64,000 nucleotides of DNA, taken from Bacteroides caecigallinarum. GTDB taxonomy: Bacteria > Bacteroidota > Bacteroidia > Bacteroidales > Bacteroidaceae. The position numbers and the translations under genes were made by a program. Location of the stretch: assembly GCF_021531075.1 (NCBI RefSeq), contig NZ_JADYTJ010000007.1, forward strand, positions 1 to 64,000, written 5' to 3'. The first letter of the stretch is position 1. The number at the start of each line of letters is the position of its first letter. This document shows positions 37,983 through 44,950 of the stretch, one piece after another. Below the pieces are notes generated by a model. The model was not told where the DNA came from and did no database searches. It saw only the letters and a program-made list of their open reading frames with translations.

Positions 37983-38588
37983 ATGAAAGATTTATTTGAA
38001 ATGTGTGGCGAATGCCGCCACCTAAGTGACGCAGAAGTAGTTTATCAAATTACTAACTCTGAAAAGACATCTAAAGAAGTAGAAAAAATGATGTTGCAGG
38101 ATGATAATGTGACGATAGAAGAAATTTGTCAGACACTCACACCGGCACGGAGAGCGATGGCGATGGCAGTAATAGAACTTTATAAACGTATGCAGAGCCG
38201 AAAAGCAGACAACAAAGTAATTAAATGTAGCGAAGATATTTATAATGTCATGCATAGATATTTACAGAATTTAGACCATGAGGAATGTTGGGTGATATTC
38301 TTGAACCAAAGCGGAAAGGTAATCCGTAAACAACGTGTTTCAGTTGGTGGACTTGCAAGCACTCAAGTAGATGTAAGGTTAATTCTTCGTGAAGCGTTGA
38401 AAGTTTGCGCTACTTCTTTAATATTGGTACATAACCACCCAAGCGGAAACGTGAGACCAAGCGCAGACGATGACAGACTAACAATGTCATTACAGCAGGC
38501 TTCAAAAATACTTAATATAAAGATGTTAGACCACGTTATATATACAGACTATAATAACTATAGTTATGCGGACGAAGGACGGTTGTAG
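37983..38588 (+). CDS. radC: RadC/JAB-domain protein
   Basis: 201 residues. The MPN+/JAMM metal site is complete: Glu in the early part of the domain (DHEECWVIFLNQSGKV), LVHNHPSGNVRPSADDDRLT (HxH...S..D) and the closing DHVIYTD. The N-terminal HhH part is shortened relative to E. coli RadC. RadC homologues are frequent on mobile elements; the molecular role is unsettled. Confidence 0.88.
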   Translation: MKDLFEMCGECRHLSDAEVVYQITNSEKTSKEVEKMMLQDDNVTIEEICQTLTPARRAMAMAVIELYKRMQSRKADNKVIKCSEDIYNVMHRYLQNLDHEECWVIFLNQSGKVIRKQRVSVGGLASTQVDVRLILREALKVCATSLILVHNHPSGNVRPSADDDRLTMSLQQASKILNIKMLDHVIYTDYNNYSYADEGRL

Positions 38589-38642
38589 GGCATCTGTGAG
38601 GCTGTAGCAGTATGTTTAGGGTAGGTGGGGGCTATACAGCCG

Positions 38643-38698
38643 CCCGCCGCCCGATTTTCCTGCTGGTCACTTTGTTTGCAGGAAAATCGGGCGGCGGG
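38643..38698. repeat. 21-bp perfect GC-rich inverted repeat
   Basis: 38643-38663 and 38678-38698 are exact reverse complements (arms run from CCCGCCGCCCG to TTTTCCTGC) around a 14-nt loop. No T-run follows, so it is not a simple terminator. It lies at the right edge of the PRTase/radC segment, 55 bp after radC. Confidence 0.8.
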
Positions 38699-38762
38699 AT
38701 AAAGCGGAATTTATTGTTTACGCAAAATATTTGCGAGCTTAGAAAAAAAACTTTAGTTTTTA

Positions 38763-38793
38763 TTTGATATTAAGATTAATATCATTATCTTTG
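38763..38793 (+). promoter_or_regulatory. hicAB promoter with autoregulatory operator
   Basis: TTTG (38763-38766), a 19-nt spacer and TATCTTTG (38786-38793) make a textbook host promoter. The spacer starts with a perfect palindrome GATATTAA-GA-TTAATATC (38766-38783), a likely HicB binding site. Confidence 0.75.
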
Positions 38794-38818
38794 TGTTGTT
38801 AATCAAACAAAGCGTTAT

Positions 38819-39010
38819 ATGAAGTATAATGAACTACATCGCATCCTTTCCAGGGCAGGATGCTATGAAACCGGAAAACAAAGGGCTGGTCATCCTGAAT
38901 GGTTCAGTCCGATGACCGGAAAAAAATTCACTACAAGCAATCATGGTTCTGCTGAGGTGAAGCCCGGTACATTAAAATCAATAATCAGGGATGCAGGGGT
39001 TAAAATTTAA
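38819..39010 (+). CDS. hicA: HicA toxin (mRNA interferase)
   Basis: 63 residues, the usual HicA size. It shows the dsRBD-like fold with the catalytic His in TSNHGSAEVKPGTLKSIIRD. It should cleave mRNA when free of HicB. Directly followed by hicB. Confidence 0.9.
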   Translation: MKYNELHRILSRAGCYETGKQRAGHPEWFSPMTGKKFTTSNHGSAEVKPGTLKSIIRDAGVKI

Positions 39011-39037
39011 CCCCTCCCTTTAATAAAAATATATGTT

Positions 39038-39433
39038 ATGGTAGTTACGGTTAATATTGAATTGGGTAATGACGGTACTTATGGTGCTTATATAGCTGGT
39101 GATAATCCGTTAGGTTTCGGAGTTATCGGTGAAGGTAATACCGTCAATGAAGCGAAAGAAGATTTTCTGAACGTGTTTAATGCTTATAAAGCTGATGGAG
39201 AATATGTGCCTGAAGGTTTGGCTTTCGATTTCTGTTATGATGTTCCTTCTTTCCTGGCTTATTATAGCAAGAGATTGTCTTTGGCAGGATTGGAACGCAT
39301 TACAGGTATTGCACAAGGTCAGTTAAGTCATTATGTTACTGGCAGAAGAAAGCCAAGTAAAAAGACAGTAGAAAAAATACAGGATGCGCTGCACGCATTT
39401 GGTAACGAATTAAGTCATGTGAACTTTGTTTGA
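39038..39433 (+). CDS. hicB: HicB antitoxin
   Basis: 131 residues: partial RNase H-like HicB domain (GTYGAYIAGDNPLGFGVIGE; TVNEAKEDFLNVF) and a C-terminal HTH (SLAGLERITGIAQGQLSHYV TGRRKPS) for promoter autoregulation. It neutralises HicA. Confidence 0.9.
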   Translation: MVVTVNIELGNDGTYGAYIAGDNPLGFGVIGEGNTVNEAKEDFLNVFNAYKADGEYVPEGLAFDFCYDVPSFLAYYSKRLSLAGLERITGIAQGQLSHYVTGRRKPSKKTVEKIQDALHAFGNELSHVNFV

Positions 39434-39554
39434 TTAACAACTACAATTTTCATCTTGACATCATGGTCACTGTTTAATTCAACACTTTACATTGACATGA
39501 TTTAGAGGAGTCTCTTTGTGGGATTCCTCTTTTAATGGGAAACATAAAATCAAC

Positions 39555-39776
39555 ATGAGTATGAAAACAGTTCCTGCAATTATCGAAATGGCTTCTGACG
39601 GTAACTACAGTATCTATATGGGTGCTGATGATATGGACTATTTGGTTACCGGTACCGGAGCGACCTCTAAAGAGGCTATCGAAGACTTTAAAAAAGGGTA
39701 TGAGGATATTAAATCTTCATACGAACGTGACGGAAAATATTTTGAAGAAATAGAGTTTGAATTTATATATAAATAG
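39555..39776 (+). CDS. Solo HicB-like domain protein
   Basis: About 73 residues from ATG 39555 (MSMKTVPAIIEMASDGNYSI) repeat the N-terminal fold of HicB (VTGTGATSKEAIEDFKKGYE) but lack the HTH. No second HicA is present. It may be a duplicate, a decoy antitoxin or a remnant. Confidence 0.65.
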   Translation: MSMKTVPAIIEMASDGNYSIYMGADDMDYLVTGTGATSKEAIEDFKKGYEDIKSSYERDGKYFEEIEFEFIYK

Positions 39777-39810
39777 TATTCTTCCTTCTTTTATAAAGTT
39801 CCGCTTTTTC

Positions 39811-39841
39811 TTTGCTATATTATAACAATACATTAATTTTG
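39811..39841 (+). promoter_or_regulatory. Host-type promoter with a CTTTTTCTTTGC start
   Basis: TTTG (39811-39814), 19 nt, TAATTTTG (39834-39841), preceded by CTTTTTC. The same layout as at 41918, 55650 and 56322, all of which lead into structured leaders. Confidence 0.75.
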
Positions 39842-39891
39842 TAATGCCCCTAAACATTTAACCAAACATGGTTGTTATAACCATAAAATAT

Positions 39892-39971
39892 GAACTCCTT
39901 ATCAAGATAAACCCGTAGTCAATCGGGTTAAGGTGATGGTTACACCTTTGGGCTATCTTGGTGAGGAGTTC
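39892..39971 (+). promoter_or_regulatory. Structured mRNA leader, three-way junction family (copy 1)
   Basis: An 18-bp closing helix with two G-U pairs (39892-39909 with 39954-39971) encloses hairpin AACCCG-TAGTCAAT-CGGGTT (39910-39929) and hairpin AAGGTG-ATGGTTA-CACCTT (39930-39948), then TGGGC. The 3' strand of the closing helix contains the ribosome site GGTGAGGAG, 13 nt before ATG 39984. A second copy, with different helix sequence but the same loops, is at 55707-55781. Confidence 0.8.
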
Positions 39972-39983
39972 GCCATTTATACA

Positions 39984-40337
39984 ATGGAACTTAAAGAATT
40001 TATTAAAAGTACGATTTCTCAAATTATAGACTCTGTTTCTGATTTGAATGAGGTATATAAAGATAAAGATGCAACAATCAACCCTCTTAGTTTTGTTAGG
40101 ATTAAGGATATGCAAAGCGTTCAGACCGGTTCAGGTGAAAGATTATTGACTAATGTTGAGTTTGATCTTACTGTTTCTATTGATGAAAGTAAAAATACAG
40201 ACGGTAAGGTAAATGTTATGAGTTGTGTTATTGGTGGTGGTGCATCTAAGTCGTATACTGAAGGAAACAGTTCTATAAGTAGGGTTAGATTTAGTATACC
40301 GGTAGTACTTCCAGCTAAACGGATTACATCAAAGTAG
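39984..40337 (+). CDS. Small protein, trypco2-like
   Basis: 117 residues from ATG 39984 (MELKEFIKSTISQIIDSVSD). A helix is followed by strands (LTNVEFDLTVSIDES), the look of the 'trypsin co-occurring' domain 2 proteins, but I cannot confirm it. Translation is probably governed by the folded leader. Its end overlaps a minus-strand gene by 14 bp. Confidence 0.6.
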   Translation: MELKEFIKSTISQIIDSVSDLNEVYKDKDATINPLSFVRIKDMQSVQTGSGERLLTNVEFDLTVSIDESKNTDGKVNVMSCVIGGGASKSYTEGNSSISRVRFSIPVVLPAKRITSK

Positions 40338-40497
40338 TGATGTTTTTACTTTCTGTTTTAAAGAAATTGTAAAGTAGAACCGCTTCAGTTCCGATACTTT
40401 TTTCTGTTCCTTTACAGGATTTTATCGCATATTTAACGCAACGTTTTCTAAGACGTTGTTCTCTATAATTCTTTATAAAGTTTATTAGTTTCTTCAT
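40324..40497 (-). CDS. 57-residue basic protein on the minus strand
   Basis: Opens MKKLINFIKNYREQRLRKRC and ends TESKNITTLM. It is strongly supported by its own promoter: on the minus strand TTTG (40544-40541), 19 nt, TACTTTTG (40521-40514), and an ATG 16 bp further on. Basic and amphipathic; could be a small regulator or membrane-active peptide. No family recognised. Confidence 0.65.
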   Translation of the reverse strand: MKKLINFIKNYREQRLRKRCVKYAIKSCKGTEKSIGTEAVLLYNFFKTESKNITTLM

Positions 40498-40540
40498 TTT
40501 GTTAGCTTTTTTACAAAAGTAATCATTTACATGTTCATAT

Positions 40541-40604
40541 CAAAACGCTTTGTCGTTTTAATCGAAACGCCCTGTCATTCCATATCGAACGACAGGGCGT
40601 TTTG
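40541..40604. repeat. AAAACG/GTCGTTTT repeats and GACAGGGCGTTTT hairpin
   Basis: AAAACGCTTTGTCGTTTT is followed by AAACGCCCTGTC and GACAGGGCGTTT (12-bp inverted repeat, 14-nt loop). It lies between two divergent promoters. The same repeat family as at 1117 and 20212, so host-like repeats sit inside the prophage. Confidence 0.65.
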
Positions 40605-40630
40605 CGTAACGCAAATTTTATGTATATTTG
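40601..40630 (+). promoter_or_regulatory. Promoter of the HIRAN gene
   Basis: TTTG (40601-40604), 18 nt, TATATTTG (40623-40630), 30 bp before ATG 40661. The -33 box is within the right arm of the repeat hairpin. Confidence 0.65.
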
Positions 40631-40660
40631 CGGATATTAACTTTTAAATTTATTATTGTG

Positions 40661-41854
40661 ATGGGTAATTTCTTTATTGTGCTTTTAATCCTTTTTCTTT
40701 TTTTCCTTATCATTGGTGCTCTTGCTGACAAATATAAAACGGATGATACGAAAAAATATACATCTCAGCGTAATTTTGATTATGAGGATAATGTAACTAA
40801 TGATATAGATAAAATACTTTCTTCTAAACCTGATAAGCCACAAAAAGATGTAATATCTATTGTTGGTGGTTTCTACCGTTCTTGGGAAGCTAAACAGTGT
40901 ATAAGAAAATTATATGCATGTGAAACTGTATTCCTTAAAGAGGAACCGGATAACCCTTATGATCCTAATGCTATAATGGTATTGTCAAAAAAAGGTTTGC
41001 ATATTGGTTACGTCTCTAAATATGATATTCAGACCGTTAAGACTAGAATGTCTGAGGGATTAGTCAAGGGTTCTGTTTATGATACAATGGATAGCAGATA
41101 TGAATATTTAATAACTTTATTGCCGATGGAAGAAGGTGATGAAGAATACAATAATGCTATATATTTTTTCAATGAACGCAAAAGAATAGAGGTTGAGAGC
41201 AGAAAGAAAACAGAACTCAGAAAAGAATTAGGCATTGATGATATTGTTGTACTTGCGGCTGATGATTTACTTCCTAAGAAAAAATATTCTTCTATACTAA
41301 GGCTGCTGAAGCCGGTTTTTGATGCTGACGCCCAAGACGGTAATTGCTATGAACTTATGATATACTGTTGCCATTATATGCAGGATTACGAATCAGAATT
41401 AAAATACATAGACAAGAGTATAGAATCCGGACAATTTAATGACAGGGCATTCTTGAACAGGCGTAAATACCAGGTGTTGCGCTTGCTTGGTCATCTGGTG
41501 AGTAATGACCAGATTGAAAATGAGAAAGCAGGCGTTGAGACTACAATATTAGAACTGGACTTCTTTAACCGTATAGTTTCAATTTTAAGTGATGTGGTTG
41601 ACCCTAACCGTATAGATTTCAGAGATTCAAAAGGTCTGTTCGCTGTAAATCTTGATAACAATATAAGGAGGCCTATTTGTAAGCTGTATCTTAATAATCC
41701 TGACAAGATGTTTATAGGTCTGATTAATGAAGATGGTAGTTTGCTTAAGGTTCGGATAACCGATATTTCTGAACTGGATGAACTCAAAGATGATTTACTT
41801 AGACCGATTAATAAGTTCCTTGATAAACCAAATTTCTATGCTCATGGATATTGA
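40661..41854 (+). CDS. Membrane-anchored HIRAN-domain protein
   Basis: 397 residues. An N-terminal membrane anchor (FFIVLLILFLFFLIIGALA) is followed by a HIRAN domain at about residues 60-125: VFLKEEPDNPYDPNAIMVLS and LHIGYVSKYD are its core. HIRAN domains bind 3' DNA ends or damaged DNA in known proteins. The rest is helical, TPR-like (YSSILRLLKPVFDADAQDGN), then beta. Its site in an accessory island suggests a defence or exclusion role (inference). Confidence 0.75.
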   Translation: MGNFFIVLLILFLFFLIIGALADKYKTDDTKKYTSQRNFDYEDNVTNDIDKILSSKPDKPQKDVISIVGGFYRSWEAKQCIRKLYACETVFLKEEPDNPYDPNAIMVLSKKGLHIGYVSKYDIQTVKTRMSEGLVKGSVYDTMDSRYEYLITLLPMEEGDEEYNNAIYFFNERKRIEVESRKKTELRKELGIDDIVVLAADDLLPKKKYSSILRLLKPVFDADAQDGNCYELMIYCCHYMQDYESELKYIDKSIESGQFNDRAFLNRRKYQVLRLLGHLVSNDQIENEKAGVETTILELDFFNRIVSILSDVVDPNRIDFRDSKGLFAVNLDNNIRRPICKLYLNNPDKMFIGLINEDGSLLKVRITDISELDELKDDLLRPINKFLDKPNFYAHGY

Positions 41855-41871
41855 TGAATAATTTTAATATA

Positions 41872-41907
41872 GCCTTGTCATATTTTATTATGGCAAGGCT
41901 TTTTTTC
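41872..41907 (+). terminator. Terminator after the HIRAN gene
   Basis: AGCCTTG(T)CATA pairs with TATG(G)CAAGGCT, followed by T7. Leads straight into the next promoter. Confidence 0.85.
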
Positions 41908-41917
41908 TTCCTTTTCT

Positions 41918-41948
41918 TTTGCATAACGAAAATAAATTTCTACATTTG
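41918..41948 (+). promoter_or_regulatory. Host-type promoter (CTTTTCTTTTGC class)
   Basis: TTTG (41918-41921), 19 nt, TACATTTG (41941-41948), directly before the structured leader. Confidence 0.75.
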
Positions 41949-41951
41949 CAG

Positions 41952-42180
41952 TGATCTCCATTTTGTGTAGGCGACGACGGCTCGCCAATTAGTTTTGCTG
42001 CGGGCATTTTTTATGTCCATAGCTTATGCTATATAACTTATAGGTTCCGACCCCCGTGTGGAGCGTTAATGCGCCCACTGCCTGCACAAGGTGGAGATCA
42101 ACGGGAAAGCGGAACCTTTTCTGTTTCCTTTCCCGTATTAATTTATTTTATTGTTTCATTTTAAATTGATCTCCAAAATG
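41952..42180 (+). promoter_or_regulatory. Switch-like structured mRNA leader, copy 1
   Basis: Fully paired 21-nt closing helix (41952-41972 with 42080-42100, three to four G-U). Inside: GGCGA/TCGCC, GGGCAT/ATGTCC, AGC/GCT and GTGGaGCG-TTAATG-CGCCCAC hairpins. After it, ACGGGAAAG/CTTTCCCGT. TGATCTCCA at 42167-42175, 2 nt before ATG 42178, repeats the 5' strand of the helix and can pair 9 of 9 with 42092-42100 instead. Confidence 0.85.
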
Positions 42181-42468
42181 AAGAAACAAACAATTGCACC
42201 TGCACAACAGGCAGGTTTCAGCACATTAGAGATGTGGCTGAATCGTGAAAACAAGTTATTCACAGAATTATTTGCCGACAAAGGCGAGTCTATCACCAAC
42301 AAAAAAATGCTGCTTGATATGCAGCTTATTCTTTCCCTTGTGGTTCTTCTGACATTTAACTTTGTCAATCCTCTTATGACACTTATTTGTGCGCTATGGT
42401 TCGGGTCAGCTGCATTGCTGGTAAAGAAGTATGATGATACTGATATCCAGAAAGGGGGTACAAAATGA
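42178..42468 (+). CDS. Small membrane protein of duplicated cassette (copy 1)
   Basis: 96 residues from ATG 42178 (MKKQTIAPAQQAGFSTLEMW). Two membrane segments in the second half (LILSLVVLLTFNFV; LMTLICALWFGSAALLV) and a charged tail. Nearly identical to the protein at 56582. Overlaps the next gene by 4 bp. Function unknown. Confidence 0.75.
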   Translation: MKKQTIAPAQQAGFSTLEMWLNRENKLFTELFADKGESITNKKMLLDMQLILSLVVLLTFNFVNPLMTLICALWFGSAALLVKKYDDTDIQKGGTK

Positions 42469-42698
42469 CAAACCTTAATAATCTTACTCCGGAACAGATT
42501 GAAATTATTGAAGAATGGCGTGATTGTGGTGCTGCAGCTGCATGTCGTGATCTTGACGAAGTAATGCATTTTCTTATTCAACCAATACGTGAACCTGAAC
42601 CTGACGAAGTTCTCCGTATGCTTCAGAACCTTTTGGCTATACATCATGAACTCAGTGCTTTCATTCCAGGTGAACAGAAGAAGGGAGGTGAGTCATGA
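42465..42698 (+). CDS. Small helical protein of duplicated cassette (copy 1)
   Basis: 77 residues, acidic and helical (LTPEQIEIIEEWRDCGAAAA). Overlaps both neighbours by 4 bp, so the three genes are translationally coupled. Homologue at 56869. No family recognised. Confidence 0.7.
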   Translation: MTNLNNLTPEQIEIIEEWRDCGAAAACRDLDEVMHFLIQPIREPEPDEVLRMLQNLLAIHHELSAFIPGEQKKGGES

Positions 42699-42907
42699 AA
42701 CTTATATACGAACTCGGTGGTTTCGATACTGTTTCTTCTGCCTTATTAATGGCTATAGAAATTCGTTCTGAAACAGGTCTTGAACCGGAAAGAATTGTGA
42801 TGGATGACGGCACTTCTATATCCCTTAATCTTGAAGATTTCAAGCAGCTGCAAAAAGGTGAACTATCGGATGAAGAATATATAGCTAAACACCGTATAAT
42901 TCAATAA
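42695..42907 (+). CDS. Third small protein of duplicated cassette (copy 1)
   Basis: 70 residues, mixed alpha/beta, acidic (LGGFDTVSSALLMAIEIRSE; ERIVMDDGTSISLNLEDF). Homologue at 57092. A GGGAGG ribosome site lies before the start. No family recognised. Confidence 0.7.
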   Translation: MKLIYELGGFDTVSSALLMAIEIRSETGLEPERIVMDDGTSISLNLEDFKQLQKGELSDEEYIAKHRIIQ

Positions 42908-42963
42908 TTTATCTTATCTTTGCATTGTGTTTCAAAGTCGAATTTTTTGCAAATCTATTTTTA

Positions 42964-43026
42964 GGCCTCGCTTCTGCGGGGCTTTTTTTATGTCCTTTTC
43001 TTTACTCATTCAATCTCATATTTTTG
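42964..43026 (+). promoter_or_regulatory. Terminator fused to the neck/portal operon promoter
   Basis: Terminator GCCTCGC-TTCT-GCGGGGC and T7 (42965-42989) runs directly into TATGTCCTTTTC; the phage-type promoter is TCCTTT at 42993-42998 with TATTTTTG at 43019-43026 (CC to TA 25 nt). The same fused arrangement occurs at 57334-57393. Confidence 0.8.
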
Positions 43027-43030
43027 CGTC

Positions 43031-43594
43031 ATGGGCGTAATGAAACGAATAATAGAACAGAACCAGAATTCTAACAGGTCCCGATGGCGAGACAAGAGTA
43101 ATGTTCTGGGTAATCGTGGTCCGTTGGACATCACGATAGAAAATGTATCATATACTGACCAGTATCAGAGAGAACAGGATAAAGAAGCTGTTGCTACTTT
43201 TAACGCAAAACTTATGGGTTGGGGATATAAGGTCAGACAGCAGCTTGTCGCTTCTATCAGAACTCGCATTGAAACAGATAGAATTTTGTCTAACAGTTTA
43301 AAAGTGCATTACAGGCATTGGGGTAAACCTGTGAAAGCTGGTCAGGAAATTACAAGTATCGGATTCTCTTTTGTTGAAGAAGGATTATATGTCCATCTGG
43401 GTGTAGGTGTTGGATATAATATGCAGAATGGTACAAGAGTCTTGACCAAAAAATCTGATAAAGTTTGGCGAAGGTTCCCTATAGGATGGTTCAATCCGAT
43501 TGTAGAACAGAATATTCCTGATCTTGAGAGAATTGTTACTGATTATTGCGGTAAGCTGATTATTAATACTACAAGAATTTATATAAACCGATAA
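43031..43594 (+). CDS. Hypothetical neck/head-completion protein
   Basis: 187 residues (184 if ATG 43040 is used). RNRGPLDI-type start, then alpha/beta with FIGWFNP-like RFPIGWFNPIVEQNIPDLER; its place just before the portal gene and general makeup recall HK97 gp10-like neck proteins, but this is not proven. The start codon is only 5-14 nt after the -7 box, so the mRNA is probably leaderless or nearly so. Confidence 0.6.
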   Translation: MGVMKRIIEQNQNSNRSRWRDKSNVLGNRGPLDITIENVSYTDQYQREQDKEAVATFNAKLMGWGYKVRQQLVASIRTRIETDRILSNSLKVHYRHWGKPVKAGQEITSIGFSFVEEGLYVHLGVGVGYNMQNGTRVLTKKSDKVWRRFPIGWFNPIVEQNIPDLERIVTDYCGKLIINTTRIYINR

Positions 43595-43595
43595 T

Positions 43596-44948
43596 ATGAA
43601 TAAGAAAATAGGTAATATCAATTTTGTTAACACTGCTGTGGGTACGTATGCCATCAGGATGGATTCGTTCAGTGACTCGATATCCCACCTTTTCAGTTCT
43701 GCTGTTGCAGACTGGGATTCTTCGCCTACTACAGTGGCAGGTGTTCGTGTTGTTCCCTGGGGGGCGGATAACAACCTTCCTTCAGAGATCCGGAACTTAC
43801 TGGAGAAGAATAACCTCGGTCCGGGTATTCTGGCTCGTAAGACAGGTCTGCTTTACGGTCAGGGCCCTATGCTATATCGTGTGGCCGTAGAGAATAACGA
43901 ACGTGTGCAGCAGTGGACTGTTGAACCTGATATCCAGGAGTGGCTTGATAGCTGGGATTATAAGCGCTTTATACGTGAGGCTTTCACAGAATACAATCAT
44001 CTTAACGGTGTATTCGTGAAATATACCAATGCACGTTCTGTCAGGGTTGGCCGTCCATGGGTTCACAGTCTCGAGGTTCTTCCTTCTAAAGACTGTAGGA
44101 TCTGTTGGCCGGAGAATGATTCTCACTATCTGCGTGACGTAACTCATATACTTAACGGTGATTTCGACTGGTACGGTTCACAGAAATATACTAAATATCC
44201 GGTTTTTGACAAATATAGTCCGGCTCGTAATGAGGTGGCTGTTAAATACCACTCATTACGCAGCTTTGGGCGTAATATGTACGCTGTTTCAAGTTTCTTT
44301 GGCTCAATACCATGGATGAGAGACGCTAATTCCCTTCCGGAAATTATCGAATATCTGAACAAGAACATGATTGCTGCGGCATACGTTGTCCATGTTCCTC
44401 AAGAGTATTGGGAGAAAAAGAAAGAGAATTATCTGGCGGATCATCCTGAAGCTACAGACCGCCAGGTTAATGCGGCACTGGAGCAGCTTAAGGATGAGCT
44501 GGCCCGTCAGATTGCAGATATCATGGCAGGTAAGGGTAATGTCGGTAAATTCTTCATGACTACCGATTACATTGATCCGGCTTCAGGCAAGCCTTACGAG
44601 TTTAAAATTGAGCCTATCGAAATGAACATTGACAAATACATCGAGGCTCTATACAAGATATCACGTATTGCAGACTCGAGTACTACGTCTGGGTTCGGTC
44701 TGAATCCTTCACTGGCCAATATCATCATCGACGGTAAGGGTGATAGTGGTTCGCAGATGCTTTATGCGCTTAAATTGTTCTATGGTGCCGATACTCAGAT
44801 TGCAGAGGATATTTGCCTCGAGGCGATTAATGATGCTATTCATATTAATTTCCCGGACAAAAAAGATGTCAATATCGGTATTTACCGCAAAGTGATAAAT
44901 AAGGAAGATAATGTTACTGCTTCCGATCGTACAACTAACCAGGTGTGA
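43596..44948 (+). CDS. Portal protein
   Basis: 450 residues. VVPWGADNNLPSEIRNLL and GILARKTGLLYGQGPMLY at the start, the stem-like middle, and SGFGLNPSLANIIIDGKGDS near the end are the pattern of Bacteroidales phage portals. It forms the dodecameric ring for DNA entry and tail joining. 1 bp after the previous gene. Confidence 0.82.
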   Translation: MNKKIGNINFVNTAVGTYAIRMDSFSDSISHLFSSAVADWDSSPTTVAGVRVVPWGADNNLPSEIRNLLEKNNLGPGILARKTGLLYGQGPMLYRVAVENNERVQQWTVEPDIQEWLDSWDYKRFIREAFTEYNHLNGVFVKYTNARSVRVGRPWVHSLEVLPSKDCRICWPENDSHYLRDVTHILNGDFDWYGSQKYTKYPVFDKYSPARNEVAVKYHSLRSFGRNMYAVSSFFGSIPWMRDANSLPEIIEYLNKNMIAAAYVVHVPQEYWEKKKENYLADHPEATDRQVNAALEQLKDELARQIADIMAGKGNVGKFFMTTDYIDPASGKPYEFKIEPIEMNIDKYIEALYKISRIADSSTTSGFGLNPSLANIIIDGKGDSGSQMLYALKLFYGADTQIAEDICLEAINDAIHINFPDKKDVNIGIYRKVINKEDNVTASDRTTNQV

Positions 44949-44950
44949 TT

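Larger units (their letters stand above)
41911..42997 (+). repeat. Duplicated cassette, copy 1 (promoter, RNA leader, three small genes, terminator)
   Basis: The whole unit recurs at 56315-57365 with high nucleotide identity in the genes and in the leader core, but with compensatory changes in the leader's closing helix and free drift in the promoter spacer. It stands just before the neck/portal operon; the other copy just before the fibre operon. Confidence 0.85.

Noticed and set aside
39892-39971. Self-cleaving ribozyme (hammerhead, twister, pistol, HDV-like)
   Set aside because: None of the conserved core sequences of these ribozymes as I know them is present; the ribosome site in the helix favours a translational role.
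41952-42175. TGATCTCCA direct repeats as target-site duplication of a small mobile element
   Set aside because: The inner 3' helix strand changes in step with the repeats in both copies, which a target duplication does not explain; the surrounding cassettes are also homologous.
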